A DNA stretch of 64,000 nucleotides from assembly GCA_034620365.1 (NCBI GenBank), contig JAQGEQ010000270.1, forward strand, positions 1,350,081-1,414,080, written 5' to 3'. The notes below the pieces were generated by a model that searched no databases, was not told the DNA's origin, and saw only the letters and a list, made by a program, of their open reading frames with translations. Positions 38,071 through 49,736 of the stretch are shown here, piece after piece. Source of the stretch: Pegea sp. RAD2-039. Taxonomy: Eukaryota > Chordata > Thaliacea > Salpida > Salpidae. The translations under genes were made by a program, and so were the position numbers. How positions within the stretch are numbered: the first letter of the stretch is position 1; each line of letters opens with the position of its first letter.

Positions 38071-39240
38071 CACCTGAATAAAATTTGAATAAAGCTCTAT
38101 ATCAAAAGTCATTATCATTACGGAAAAGAAAAGCTATCATACGACACGTGTTTTAATTTGAACATTTGGTTTTAACATACTAACCATAAAGTTATGAGAT
38201 GGAAGTATGTTCAAAATAATTTGGAGAAACTTTTAGCTGTATTAAATGGTGTAAAACTTATAAACCAAACCTATTGATACAAACTAATTAGAAAAAAACC
38301 TGATAAAGAATAAAGTTACTTTCTAAATGGACATAATATAATTGCATTGATATTATGACTATCACTAACATAAACTTTAAGTTATAAATAAATCGATTTC
38401 AAAGTATAAACAAAGTTGTTGACAATTAAACTCTGAAACAAATAATAACAATATTAAACTTTTAAATATTTTATGAAGTAAATTGTTTATCTCAAAAATT
38501 TATTTTAAAATGCTTGAAATGTTTGAACTTCTTAAACTATTTACTTTTATTATTTAAAAAATAAACTTAATAGATATATATAATTGGCTTTTTTGAGATG
38601 TTTCAATATTTTTGTTGATAAATAAAAATAAATGTTGAAAAATAAGGTCTTCTAATTGTTTTTTTCAACTGTTATATAAGTTAGTGAACCAAATATACTT
38701 TTAAAGTTGATTAAAAAATTGATTCGTAGAAAAACATAGAAGCCAGACTTGTTAGGTTAATTTTGTTTCAGCTTTGAAAGTACTGAAATGAGTGATCTTA
38801 ATAGATTAATAATCGCTAAGATGTTCATTCTGAAAGAATATGCATCATTAATTTTCAATTTATATCTTTTAATTTTGTGGATTCTACTTTTTACCTAAAA
38901 CCCTGATTTTCCAAGGATGAGTTAAAAATACAAAAAATTACATGAAGGGTTTAGCCTTCTGTTGCAGATCATTTACTGAAAATAAAAACATTTCTTTTTG
39001 TATATTTGTCAGGCAAAATTATAGTTAAGAAGCTTCAAATACTCTTTAGCAAAATGTCTTTATGCTGAGTCGTGTATTTAAAACCTCTTGAACAACTTAG
39101 GTAGTATTATTTTTAAAGCTTTATTAAAAATTGGAAAAGTAAAACCTATAAATTAATGTTTTATATTTTTGGAACAATTTAAGCTTTCAAATATTAACTA
39201 ACTTTATTTTACTTTAGCAAACAACTTAATAATAATTATA
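38071..39240. repeat. Spacer holding repeat blocks shared with 44.05-44.6 kb
   Basis: 38303-38560 matches 44050-44320 almost base for base. The stretch around 38640-38760 resembles the dispersed repeat family found at 42.6, 44.4, 54.3 and 55.3 kb. It contains no coding sequence. Confidence 0.6.
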
Positions 39241-39531
39241 GAGTTTATTGTTGCAAGCCGGCTAACACGATATTCCTTATAACCAAACAAGTTTGTGAAT
39301 TATCTTGAATTGTACACAAAGCAACTTATAAGAACTTGTAAATAATCTTGATAAGAACTTTTTGTCAACAAAGTTTATAAACAAGTCTTTATATTTCAAG
39401 GGATATAAGGATATACAAGGCATTTTGTACATTGATTTTTGTCTAACTCCAATCTAAAGTCTAACTAAAAATTTATATTATTCAGCTTGATACTAAGTAT
39501 ACTCAAAAATATTTATAAAGTTATAATCAAA
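39241..39531 (+). promoter_or_regulatory. Astacin copy 1 promoter and 5' UTR (TATAAG at 39404)
   Basis: TATAAG at 39404-39409 lies exactly 128 bases before the ATG, the same spacing as in the other three copies. The block upstream, with GCCGGCTAACACGATATTCC near 39258, is shared with copies 3 and 4 (inverted there) but is cut off in copy 2 by LINE sequence. Confidence 0.6.
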
Positions 39532-41533
39532 ATGATGTTGCTGAATAACAAGAAGAGTTTGATTTCGGTTATGTTGAGTGTTCTGATGTTTGGTAAATAT
39601 GTTGTCTTTAGGCGTTTGATAATAAAAACTAATAACTAACCGCTGTTAATACGAGTTTATTTTGAAATTAAAAACTTTTATACTAAAACTTTAATAATTT
39701 TTTGTGTAGGATTCGTTAAACCTCAAAACAGTAACAATGCTGAGATGACAGCAGGTTTGTATATTCTCAATCAAGTTGTAAATATCGTCCATATTTACTT
39801 TGTGATCATAAAAACAGAGAGATTTGTGAATATATTAGAAAGATAGATGCTGTCTTAGAGAACTATAAAATTTTAAGATTAATTTGAAAGCTTTTAGAAT
39901 AATATAAAATTTAATCTAGAAGAAAGCAATGAAAACAAACTTTTGAAAATCACTTCTTACCGTATGTCATCCTCATATATTTATAATTATGATGATAATA
40001 CTTGGAATAAGATTGGAAATCATGCTCGTGTTCCATATGTTTTTGGAAATAGATTTGGTTTTAGTAAGTTGATCAAAAGCTGTTTTTGCTCCAAACCAAC
40101 AAAACATAGAGCTTAACACTAACAGCTTTTCTTGTGCAACTTTTAAAGTTTTCAAAACAAAAGTAAGAAAGGCAATGAAAATGATCGAAGATAGAACATG
40201 TGTCCGTTTCATACCTCGTACAAACCAAACTGACTTTGTCGTTTTCGAGTTAGATCAATTTTCTTGTGCATCAGAAGTTGGAAAACAAGGAGGACCACAA
40301 AAAGTGATAACTTAACAATATAAAGTGTTGCTAATCTAAATAAGTAGAAATAACATTAAACAAACTTTCATCTAAAGAAAATAGTTTACATTTTTAACTT
40401 TTTGGAATAGATTCTTATATCTGAAGAATGCACAATTGGTGCAATTGTTCATGAACTGATGCATGTACTAGGATTTGAATATGAGCAACGCAGACCAGAT
40501 AGAGATGAACATGTAATTATTAATTTTGATAACATTCCTGCAGGTAAATTTGTAATTAAGCTGTTAGCATTTGTAATATTGCGCTAGCAAATATTTTGTC
40601 TTATTTCCAATTTTTTCTTCAGATAGTTGGGATCAATTTAATAGATCTTTATATGAAAACAATTATGGTTCACCTTATGACGTTCATTCAATAATGCAAT
40701 ACGATGGATACGCTTCTGCAATCAATCCACGTATACCAACTATTATTTCAAAAAAGTAAACCATTCTTTACTTTTCAAACTAAACAAATCCTTTGCCATC
40801 TTTTGAAGACTTTTAATAACTCTTTTTTGTTCAGAACTGGACAAGCTGTAGTAGCACAAACTGAAAGATTATCTAGAGAAGATGTTTTAAGAATCAATAC
40901 AAAATACACATGCAAAGGTTATTTATTGTTAATTAAGTTATTATTGAGGATGTTTAGGATTAGTTCAGATGTTTTAGTGATATTTTTATTTGCAGGTTAT
41001 CCACGACGCATTATCTTCAATTCTAAAGTTGCTATTAATCAAGCATATAAGTGTGTTGATAAAGTTGAAAAGTTTCCATTGTGAGTTATTTGTTTATTAT
41101 GATCTTTAAAAAAATGTATTTAAATCGATAAGTATAAAATGATAAATATACTGTTTTATTTAGTTTGTTGTAAAGCAATCTTTCAAAGTAATCAAATTTT
41201 ATCAAAATGTTTACCAAGGCCTAAGTAAGATTGGTATCTGCATAGTTTATTCATTAGTAATCTGGTGGTACAAGTTAGGTTCTACGTATTAGTACGTATT
41301 ACTGACCAAGCAAACTAACAAATTGATTATATTAACTTTTCGCAATTATTTTAAAAAAGTATTTAATTTAATTTAAATTTTATTGTTACAGCTGTAGATT
41401 TGCTTCTCCAATTGATTGTCGGAATGGATTAGTATTGTATTGTCCCCAACGCTGTCAAATATGTGAAGGTCTTGTAAAGCTTCTTATAAAGTTGGAAAAT
41501 AAAACAGGAAAACTTATAGCGCTTGACAAATAA
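39532..41533 (+). CDS. Astacin-like (M12A) protease copy 1, third zinc His replaced by Tyr
   Basis: Secreted astacin-family protein, 325 residues in nine exons: 39532-39592, 39710-39754, 39923-40063, 40149-40303, 40411-40543, 40623-40755, 40835-40917, 40996-41080 and 41392-41533. All junctions are GT-AG and the phases agree. Order: signal peptide ([14 protein letters not shown]), short pro-region, catalytic domain, Met-turn SIMQYDGYA, then a C-terminal six-cysteine ShK-like domain (YKCVDK to YCPQRCQIC). The zinc motif reads [13 protein letters not shown]: the third zinc ligand of HExxHxxGFxH is Tyr (TAT for CAT), so proteolysis is probably lost. Unlike copies 2-4, exon 3 lacks the furin-like RSKR. 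Met-turn Tyr is kept. The frame is fully open, which argues for a retained pseudoenzyme or a very recent change. AATAAA is at 41599. Confidence 0.85.
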
Positions 41534-42400
41534 TTCATAAAAAGTTTTGATCTGAAATATATCTTCTTCGATTTTGATGTATTTTCTAAAATTCAACCAA
41601 TAAAAGATAATTCCAAACTATGACTGTCTTCCAGTTCTACAAACTTAGTTTCAACCTTAACAGAGCTTGCAGAAGAATATTTGAATTTGTTATACTGTTT
41701 AGTGAAGCTAACAATTTCTTTTATTTCTAAAATTAGAAATAACAAGTTTACTTTTGAAGCTAAGTGAGAAAGCATTCTAACAGTTAACTGCCCTAGGGTT
41801 TATTTAAAAAGCAGCTAGATTGAGAGTTACTCTTCGAATATTACTTCAACTATATACTTTTTGATTTAACTTATGTATGAATCAACTATCAATCAATAAA
41901 TTGGTAAATTCTAGAAAGTATTTTGGCTAATCAATTCCTAAACTACTAAATGTTCAGTTATGATCTAATACTCAATAATCTTAATCTATTTATAGTCATA
42001 TCCAATAAAGCAATCACAAAAATGTTTTGATTAAATGTCAGAGTCTAATGTAATTTTATTTGCAATAAAAATCTGAAAGAGTTATAAAAACTAACAAGCT
42101 TTTTAAATTCCGTGAGTTTAATAGACCCACATCTTCTATTTGATGCCAATGACTGGTGTCACTAGTTGGAATCTTTGAGCATTTTAATAAAAAGCTTTGG
42201 GTTGGATGGGACTGATGGAAACGAATCTTTAAAGTTTTATTTTACAATTCAGATATGAAGGAAATACTTTGATAATTATCATAGTTATATAACGATTAAG
42301 TCGATTCTGTGCAAAAACTATATGTGAGAAAACTAAATGAATTTCTTACTGAACTTTGCTTAATTTTATAAAAATGTAGGAAACTAAATTTTTTCAATAC
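41534..42400 (+). repeat. 3' flank shared by the astacin copies
   Basis: This block follows copies 1, 2 and 4 in the same order (41534-42390, 49737-50570, and inverted at 59083-58230); a truncated version follows copy 3. It contains AATAAA at 41599-41604. It also carries a 60-codon antisense frame (41593-41775) that is open in all copies, but the differences between copies almost all change the residue, so I do not call it a gene. Confidence 0.8.
41599..41604 (+). terminator. Astacin copy 1 poly(A) signal (AATAAA), conserved in all copies
   Basis: It lies 66 bases after the stop. The same hexamer sits at the matching place after copies 2 (about 49800), 3 (51278-51273) and 4 (58993-58988). 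Confidence 0.6.
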
Positions 42401-42859
42401 ATTTATTATATATCATGATAAAATTGAGTTTTGTCACAATTGCAAGTCTCAAATTTCAGCAGAAAATAAAAATATGTAATTCAAACTTTTGAAAAATAAT
42501 TACTTTAATTGATTTTAATAAACAAGCTTACAAAATATTTTTATTTGACATTTTAAGATTTTAATTCCGATAAAGAAGTTTTCTAATGTTATTCTTTCAA
42601 CTACTTTATCAGTTCTCGAAACAAATCTACTTATTAAGTAGGAAAAGGCATAACCTGATCTGACTTTGTACGAGAACTATTAATCATATTGGTTTTGAAA
42701 ATATAATAAATCGGTGGTTCTAAAGCTGTATCATTTTCTTATTTCTCTTTTAAACCTTTTCATTTATCACTCACAATTTCAGCTGGCCATTAATCTAAGC
42801 ATTTTCGAGAAACTTAGAAGCCAGGCTAACTAACTTTTTGTTGTCATAAAACATACTGA
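42401..42859 (+). repeat. Dispersed repeat family member (plus orientation)
   Basis: About 42640-42840 matches, in opposite orientation, 54230-54430, 55130-55340 and their duplicates near 61.7 and 62.7 kb, and in the same orientation 44450-44650. Shared words include TTGGTTTTGAAAATAT and TTTTCATTTATCACTCACAA. It is non-coding; the family is not identified. Confidence 0.6.
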
Positions 42860-42965
42860 CAAGGTCCTTCTATCCAGATTTCTATGGACTTTTCTTAGTC
42901 GCAAATGAGTTCGCCCGGGTTCAGTTCCAGGCCTTGTCAGTTGCATGTTAGTTGGCGTAATAAAT
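42860..42965 (-). mobile_element. Possible diverged tRNA-type SINE fragment
   Basis: Read on minus, this stretch aligns with the SINE at 56.26-56.50 kb around CTAAGAAAAGTCCATAGAAAT and has a B-box-like GGAACTGAACCC inside. Its head is diverged. Confidence 0.4.
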
Positions 42966-43790
42966 GATATATTACGAAGACAGACTGTACGTAAAGATCA
43001 ATTGAATAACAACTAAACTATTTACAAAAATAAAGCTGCAAACTCTGTGATAATTTTACCAGCAATCTCAACAATATTAAAATAAAATAAAGTTTAGATT
43101 GAAATGTTATAAGTTAAGCAAATTAAGGTTTCTAATAATTTTATCCAAATTAATGGAATGATGAACTGTTTCATTTCAAAATCTGGTCGTTGAATCTTTT
43201 TTTAATGTTGTTGAAACAGAATACGATTAAGTTTTGTTAACTTTTATATTCATAATAAACATTATATGTGTAATTTTGCTTGATAAGATAGTGATTATGC
43301 AAGGTAGACTTTCAAATAGTCATCCTGAATTAACTTCTTGTTACTAAAATACATTTATAAATATATAAATATTCTTCGAATAAACGGATTCTAAAGTTTA
43401 TAATTTTTTTATCTTAATATTCACTGCTTACTAATAAGCTAAATTTCTATATCAGTTCTTGTATCGCCCCTTACTTAGAAACTTTCTAAGCTTCTTTCTA
43501 ATTCAGCTTTGTAATCACAAGGAGTTTGTAAATGCGATCTTCTGTATACTTGATGATACTATCTAAGGTATAAAATTTTCTGAAAATATAGGATTAAAGA
43601 TTTTCTAAGGGCTTTTTCGATATGTAGAAGTTCTTAAAGCTTATTTTCTTTTTTATAGCGATTTACGTTTGTAAATCTCTCAACTTTTTGAATTAAAATT
43701 TTCTTGATACCTCATTCAGAGGTTGCGGTATACCAGTAAAGTATTTTAATGCTGACGTAAATATGCTATTCGTTATTCTCGTATAGACCG
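42966..43790. other. AT-rich spacer
   Basis: No exon, RNA gene or clear repeat is seen. It separates the astacin copy 1 unit from the second gypsy Gag fragment. Confidence 0.45.
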
Positions 43791-44320
43791 TTGTCATTCG
43801 GAAATAGGTAGTGCAGTGAGCAGTGTGTATCGTTGTTAATCCAAGACCTGTGATTTTAAGAGTGTCATTGCAACAGAACACAGGGATAGTTGACTCATTT
43901 ATAGATGGATTAGCCTCATCAGGTATAAGGCAAAGGTTGAGTATGAAACTTTAACATTAGAAGAAGTCTTTGACCAAGCAGTGACACTGAAGAATACCCG
44001 ACACAATAACCAATACTTTGAGACTGGCATATCAGTTGAAGTTGCAGAAGTTAGAATAAAGTTACTTTCTAAATTGACATAATATAATTGCATTGATATT
44101 ATGACTATCACTAACATAAACTTCAAGTTATAAATAAATCGATTTTTAAGTATAAACAAAGTTGTTGACAATTAAACTCTAAGACAAATAATAACAATAT
44201 AAAACTTTTAAATATTTTATGAGAGTAAATTGTTTACCTCAATAATTTATTTTTAAATGCTTGAAATGTTTGAACTTCTTAAACTATTTACTTTTATTAT
44301 TTTTAATAAGCAAACTTTAT
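43791..44320 (+). mobile_element. Second gypsy Gag fragment with the same 3' block as 38.3 kb
   Basis: 43845-44040 matches the Gag remnant at 36200-36400 (DFKSV, then a FIDRL-like segment, ETLTLEEVFDQAVTLK). From about 44050 the sequence jumps to the block also found at 38303-38560, so everything between Gag and that block is deleted. Frames are broken. Confidence 0.7.
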
Positions 44321-44660
44321 TGACATTTTTGAAAATTTTCGATAATCTTGTTAATAAATAATGTTCTTATGTTATTTTAATTGGTTCTTTCAACTGTTAT
44401 ATAAGTTGCTGAATCAAATATACTTTTAACTTTATTTATTATGTAAGAAAAAGGGTATAGCAATAAGCCTGGTCTTTATTTTATTCCAGAAGTTTTAGTC
44501 ATGTTGGTTTTGAAAATATTAAAAAACTTTAGAGCAGTGGTTCTCAAATTATACTATTTTCTTTTTTTACTTTTTTAAATCTTTTCATTTATCACTCACA
44601 ATATAAGATAGCAGTCAATCTGAATATTTTTGAGAAACTTAGGAAGCAGACTTATACGAT
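44321..44660 (+). repeat. Dispersed repeat family member with hAT-like end word
   Basis: It matches the inverse of 55200-55500 and 62720-63010, and resembles 42640-42840. It contains AGCAGTGGTTCTCAAA near 44531, a word typical of hAT-superfamily terminal inverted repeats. I cannot find a transposase or both ends, so the class is uncertain. Confidence 0.5.
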
Positions 44661-44779
44661 TTATCTACTATCAATTAATTAGTTAGAAGCTTCAGATACT
44701 CATTAGCAAAGGGATTTTTCACTAAGACTTTTAGAAGATAAACACAATGAAATCGAGTAGAAAGATCCTTTACAGTACC

Positions 44780-45400
44780 TTTCTTTTCTTTAAAGATGGT
44801 TTTTCATTTCTCTCTTTCAGTTGTTTGCAAAAGTAAACAGCGTGATTCGCAGCAATACGCTGTGATATTCTCCAAATTGCTGGTATTGATGTTAAACGAT
44901 TCCATATCGCGCTTGAAGGTATATTTAAAACAGAGACAGGGACGGTTGATGTTCCGTTTGCCTTTGGATAGCTTCCCCTACAACAGATCCTTAGGAATCC
45001 GTCAGTCGTCCATCTGACGGACATGTTTGAGCCAGCAAGGTCTTTGCTTGCTTAGCATGCTGTATATTGCTGTTAGACTAGTGCGCCTCGAGACTTCCTT
45101 GTTTGAGAGCTTTTGCTCCAATGGATCGTAATATGTGACGAAGAAATGGGAATGAAAGGTTATTTTCGTTAGCCTTCGACAAAGTCCAAATTTCATTAGC
45201 GCACAAAAGCATAATGCACACAAGGAGGTTTGTAGATAACAGCTTTGAATTAGATAGATAGCTTTTGATTATCCTAGACCCTGGAAGTGAACCATGCAAA
45301 CGCGCCAGATGCTTTACCGACGCTACTGTTGATCTCGGCTTCGATTGATGCTCATGATGCTATTTTTGAGTCGAGATAGACAACAATTTACCAAATAAGC
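44780..45400 (-). mobile_element. 3' fragment of a second LINE family (RT C-terminal region), frameshifted
   Basis: On minus, in order and in shifting frames: INSSVGKASGAFAWFTSRV, then LLCANEIWTLSKANENNLSF (compare the LYGSETWT motif of LINE ORF2), then SLTAIYSMLSKQRPCWLKHV followed by RQMDD, then GKLSKGKRNINRPCLCFKYT and FKRDMESFNINTSNLENI. These match the conserved C-terminal segments of endonuclease/reverse-transcriptase proteins. Stops and frameshifts make it dead. It is a different family from the PHD-ORF1 LINE beside it. Confidence 0.8.
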
Positions 45401-45744
45401 TAGGGTGGCAGCCAATCTTCAAAGATATCAAAAACAGCCCCTCCCAAATGATTATACATCTATTTTCAATATATTCATACAAGATACTATCATGATAAAA
45501 TGGATTGTTGTAGGAAATTAAAATCTCAAATTTCAGCAGAAAATGAAAATAGTTATTTGAAACTTACGAAAACTGTTTACTTTTATTCATCTTTTATAAA
45601 CAAACTCAAAAAAATATCTTCAACTGTCATTTCTCATTAACTTGTTTCAATTATTTTGTTGATAAGCAAGCTTCTTAATTAGTTGTCTCAATTCAAGAGC
45701 ACTTCTCGCTAACACACATTCTCACAAATAATACCTATTATTAA
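45401..45744. other. Spacer between two LINE fragments
   Basis: AT-rich, no recognised feature; it is flanked on both sides by minus-strand LINE remnants. Confidence 0.4.
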
Positions 45745-47380
45745 GTAGGAAATATAGAAAGAAAACGATAGATCATATTACATTTTAGTAGTCGCCAAAA
45801 TATACAACAGTGAACACGTACATAGAATGTTAATAATATAAAAAAGGAGAAAAATTATAGTTTAAAACTGTCAATGTTGGTAATACTATAACGGTTCAAC
45901 TTCTGCTTTTTTAGCTTTCTGCTTGTTTTATGGCATCCAGTTCCAAGTACTAATTGTGCAGTATTGTAAAAACATTGCTCTGATCAACGTACCAGACGAT
46001 ATATGTTTATTAAGATGTAATGTGTATCGTTTGAGTTAATATAACTTGAGGGAAGGACTAATGGAAAAGAAAGTATTGAATTTAAGGTCAACTAAATTGT
46101 AGATAATTTTAAAAACAAGAATTAAGTCGTATTTAATCCGTTGAATTTCCAAAGTATCTAAATTGAAGAAGCTGAGACGATGTTTATAACTATCGTATTT
46201 AATAATAAGTTTCCTGCATACTAATCTAGTAAATGTGGCCTAAACCGATTCGATTTTTTTGATATTACCAACTTTATATGACATCCATGCACTGCAATTG
46301 TATTCAAGAAGAATCGGTACAATTTGAAGAGATTAATAAAGAAGTATGAATCCTTAGAATTAAAGTCGTTATAATAAGGTAGACAAAGTTGATAAATTTC
46401 GAAAAGATTTGGGAAACATAATTGTGCCATTTAGAGTCAGATGACAGAGTAATGCCGAGGTCTTGCACCGAAAATATTCGTTGAATAATAAATCTATTGA
46501 TGGAACATTGGCTCAAGGAATTTTCAACTCATTTACGGGAGAAAGTTATGAGTTCAGACCTTGTGGGCTGGATTCTGAGCTGCCAATTCGTAGACCAGTT
46601 TTCTACAGTGTGTAGTGCAGTTTGAAGTTTTGAAGGATTACAAGATAATAGTTTGATATCATCTGAATACACAAACACTCTGACATCATCTACTGCTACT
46701 AGTCCTATGATGAGGTCTTCAATAAAAATAAGAAAGAGAAGGAGACCCAGAAAGTAATCCTTAGGGACAAAACTGGTGACTTGACTAGGAGTAGATAAAG
46801 ATCTTCCAACATGAGTTTGTAAGACATAAAGATGTGGGATCAGTGGTTATTTACCACTTCCGTTTTTTCGAAAAACCTTGACAATTCTCAACGCCCTTGG
46901 TAGATCTCGAACTTTGAATTTAAAATCAGTTGGTTGTTCCTTCTGATTTCAGTTTTACGCCTCATTTAGAAAAAGCTTATTTTATAACCGATCATTTTCA
47001 CACATATCATGCACTTGAGTTTTTTGTCAAACTATAGCTTATACAGCTCGGTAAGAAACTTGCGTTTGTCCCAACTTTCCTAAAAGGACACTTTAAACGG
47101 ACTTTATGACCTGACCTTTTCGCTTCAATTCCTGGTCATTGATACTTTTAGAACAAAACCTAGACCTTGAAAGCACATTTGATTAAAAAATTTATTGTTC
47201 TTTATTAGTCTAGTATCAGTTTAGTATCTTTATTAGTCTTAGAAACATTAAACATGATGACATTCTGTTGCCCTTATTCACAGATTAACGTACATTTGTT
47301 GTGCGTGTCGGTGACCTTCTTGGCAAGAGGTTGCACCACACTAGCATTTTTATCGGAATCGGAATGACCGACAACTGAGT
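45745..47380 (-). mobile_element. Second copy of the PHD-ORF1 LINE, internally deleted, minus strand
   Basis: Homologous, inverted, to 16.7-18.0 kb. Read on minus from 47380: an ORF1 fragment (the VVGDSSSDKN region and KKVTDT), then reverse-transcriptase remnants, including a segment near 46700 that reads FVYSDDIKLLS (catalytic motif with Ser for the usual Ala) after a QGSVLGP-like stretch. Next is DLGITLSSDSKWHNYVSQI near 46440 and the ORF2 C-terminus and 3' UTR to about 45745. It keeps more reverse transcriptase than the first copy but is also too short to hold the endonuclease. Stops and shifts are present. It lies against the astacin copy 2 unit and cuts off that copy's upstream block. 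Confidence 0.85.
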
Positions 47381-47454
47381 AAAAAAACAGTTGAAAAAAT
47401 TAAACAAAAATTTTAATTATATTTTACAACACCCTTTGAGTAGTTTTTATGTTA

Positions 47455-47629
47455 ACTTTTTATCAACAAAGTTTAGAAACAAGTCTTTATATTTAAAGGG
47501 ATATAAGGATATGCAAGACACTTTGTACATTGATTTTTATCTAAATCCAATCTAAAGTCTAACTAAAAGTTTATATTATTCAGCTTGATACTAAGTATAC
47601 TCAAAAATATTTATAAAGTTATAATCAAA
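47455..47629 (+). promoter_or_regulatory. Astacin copy 2 promoter and 5' UTR (TATAAG at 47502)
   Basis: TATAAG at 47502-47507 is 128 bases before the ATG. Similarity to copy 1 starts at about 47455. Further upstream elements shared by copies 1, 3 and 4 are absent, replaced by LINE sequence. Confidence 0.6.
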
Positions 47630-49736
47630 ATGATGTTGCTGAATAACAAGAAGAGTTTGATTTCGGTTATGTTGAGTGTTCTGATGTTTGGTAAATATGT
47701 TTTCTTTAGAAATTTGATAATAAAAACTAATAACTAACCGCTGTTAATACGAGTTTATTTTGAAATTAAAAACTTTTATACTAAAGCTCTAATAATTTTT
47801 TGTGTAGGATTCGTTAAAGCTGAAAACAGTAACAATGCAGAAATGCCAGCAGGTTTGTATATTCTCAATCAATTTGTAAATTTCATCAATATTTACTTTG
47901 TGATCATAAAAACAGAAAGATTTGTAAATCTATTAGAAAGATAGATGCTGTCTTCACGAGTGTTTCACATTTGACATGATTCAGATAGCTTTAAGAGTAA
48001 TCTAAATTTTTATCTAGAAGAAATCGTCAAGCACTCCGGCACTCCTTATGAAGTTGAAGAACAAGGAAACTTTGTACGATCAAAGCGTAGTCTTGATGAT
48101 AACAGTTGGAATAAGATTGGAAACCATGCTTTTGTTCCATACTTGTTTGAAGTTGGCTTTAGTAAGTTGATCAAAAGTTTTCTTTGCTTTAAAACAATAA
48201 AACATAGATCTTAACACTAACAGCTTTTCTTGTTGTGCAACTTAAAAAGGTTTTCAAACAAAAGTAAGAAAGGCAATGAAAATGATCGAAGGTAGAACAT
48301 GTGTCCGTTTCATACCTCATACAAACCAAGTTGATTTTGTCGCTTTTAAATTCCATCAATTATCTTGTGCATCAGAAGTTGGAAAACAAGGAGGACCACA
48401 AAAAGTGATAACCTAACAATATAAAGTGTTGCTAATCTAAATAAGTAGAAATAACATTAAATAAACATTCATCTACAGAAAAAAGTTTACATTTTTAACT
48501 TTTCAACTAGGTTTTTATATCTGATAATTGTACAATTGGTGCAATTGTTCATGAGCTGATGCACACAATAGGATTTGTTAATGAGCAACGCAGACCAGAT
48601 AGAGATGAACACGTACTTATTAATTTTGATAATATTCCTACAGGTAAGTTTTTAATTACATTGCTAGCATTTGTAATAATGAACCAGCAAATATTTTTGT
48701 CTTATTACTAATAATATTTTTCAGAAAATTGGCATCAATTCAATAAAACAACATCAGAAAATACATATGGTTCACCTTATGACGTTCATTCAATAATGCA
48801 ATACGATGGATACGCTTCTGCAATCAATTCTAGCTCACCAACTATTATTTCAAAAAAGTAAACCATTCTTTACTTTTCAAACTAAACAAATCCTTTGCCA
48901 TCTTTTGAAGACTTTTAATAACTCTTTTTTGTTCAGAACTGGACAAGCTGTAGTAGCACAAACTGAAAGATTATCTAGAGAAGATGTTTTAAGAATCAAT
49001 ACAAAATACACATGCAAAGGTTTGAAATAAGTTAAAATTTTAAGATTAATGAGAAATTTTTGCTTAACAACGAAATGTCTGTCATCAAAGATTTGTTAAC
49101 TTTCTATAAATCTGGCATCAATTCGTAAAACTATTTTACTTTGGCAGCATTTGTTGAGGATTTTAAGGATTAGTTCAGATGTTTTAGTGATATTTTTATT
49201 TGCAGGTTATCCAAGACGCATTATCTTTGATTCTACAGTCGCTACTAATCAAGCATATAAGTGTGTTGATAAAGTTGAAAAGTTTCCATTGTGAGTTATT
49301 TGTTTGTTATGAATTTAAAAAATTGTATTTAAATAAATAAGTATAAAATGATAAATATACTGTTTTATTTAGTTTGTTGTAAAGCAATCTTTCAAAGTAA
49401 TCAAATTCTATCAAAATGTTTACCAAGGCCTAAGTAAGATTGGTATATGCATAGTTTATTCATTATTAATCTGGTAGCAAAATTATGTTTAACGTATTAC
49501 AAAAATGTTAAATACTACTGACCAAGCAAATTAGTTATTTGATAATTATCAACGTAGAAAAGTATTTAATTTGATTCAAATTTTATTGTCACAGCTGTAG
49601 AATCGTTTCTGCAATTGACTGTCGGAATGGATTAGTATTGTATTGTCCCCAACGCTGTCAAATATGTGAACGTCTTGTAAAGCTTATTATAAAGCTGGAA
49701 AATAAAACAGGAAAAGTTATAGCGCTTGACAAATAA
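47630..49736 (+). CDS. Astacin-like protease copy 2, third zinc His replaced by Asn
   Basis: 325 residues, nine exons: 47630-47690, 47808-47852, 48021-48161, 48250-48404, 48511-48643, 48725-48857, 48937-49019, 49206-49290 and 49595-49736. Exon lengths are identical to copy 1. Signal peptide, pro-region with furin-like RSKR before SLDDNSW (exon 3), catalytic domain, Met-turn SIMQYDGYA, and C-terminal ShK-like six-cysteine domain ending in ALDK. The zinc motif is [13 protein letters not shown]: Asn (AAT) at the third histidine position, so zinc binding and proteolysis should be impaired. The general-base Glu of HEL is intact. Exons 6-7 and the intron between them are nearly identical to copy 1. 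The frame is open throughout; AATAAA is at about 49800. Confidence 0.85.

Noticed and set aside
40704-41084. Long plus frame covering astacin exons 6-8 (and 48806-49030)
   Set aside because: It reads through introns 6 and 7 in a frame different from exon 6. The real coding parts are the exons listed for copies 1 and 2.
41593-41775. 60-65 codon antisense frame after each astacin gene (also 49794-49976, 51095-51298, 58816-59013)
   Set aside because: It is open in all four copies, but the few base differences nearly all change the residue (I/F, N/K, E/D, H/Y, S/I). This shows no purifying selection; it is best explained by recent duplication of a 3' flank.
44796-45017. 73-codon plus frame
   Set aside because: Antisense to the LINE reverse-transcriptase remnant on minus.
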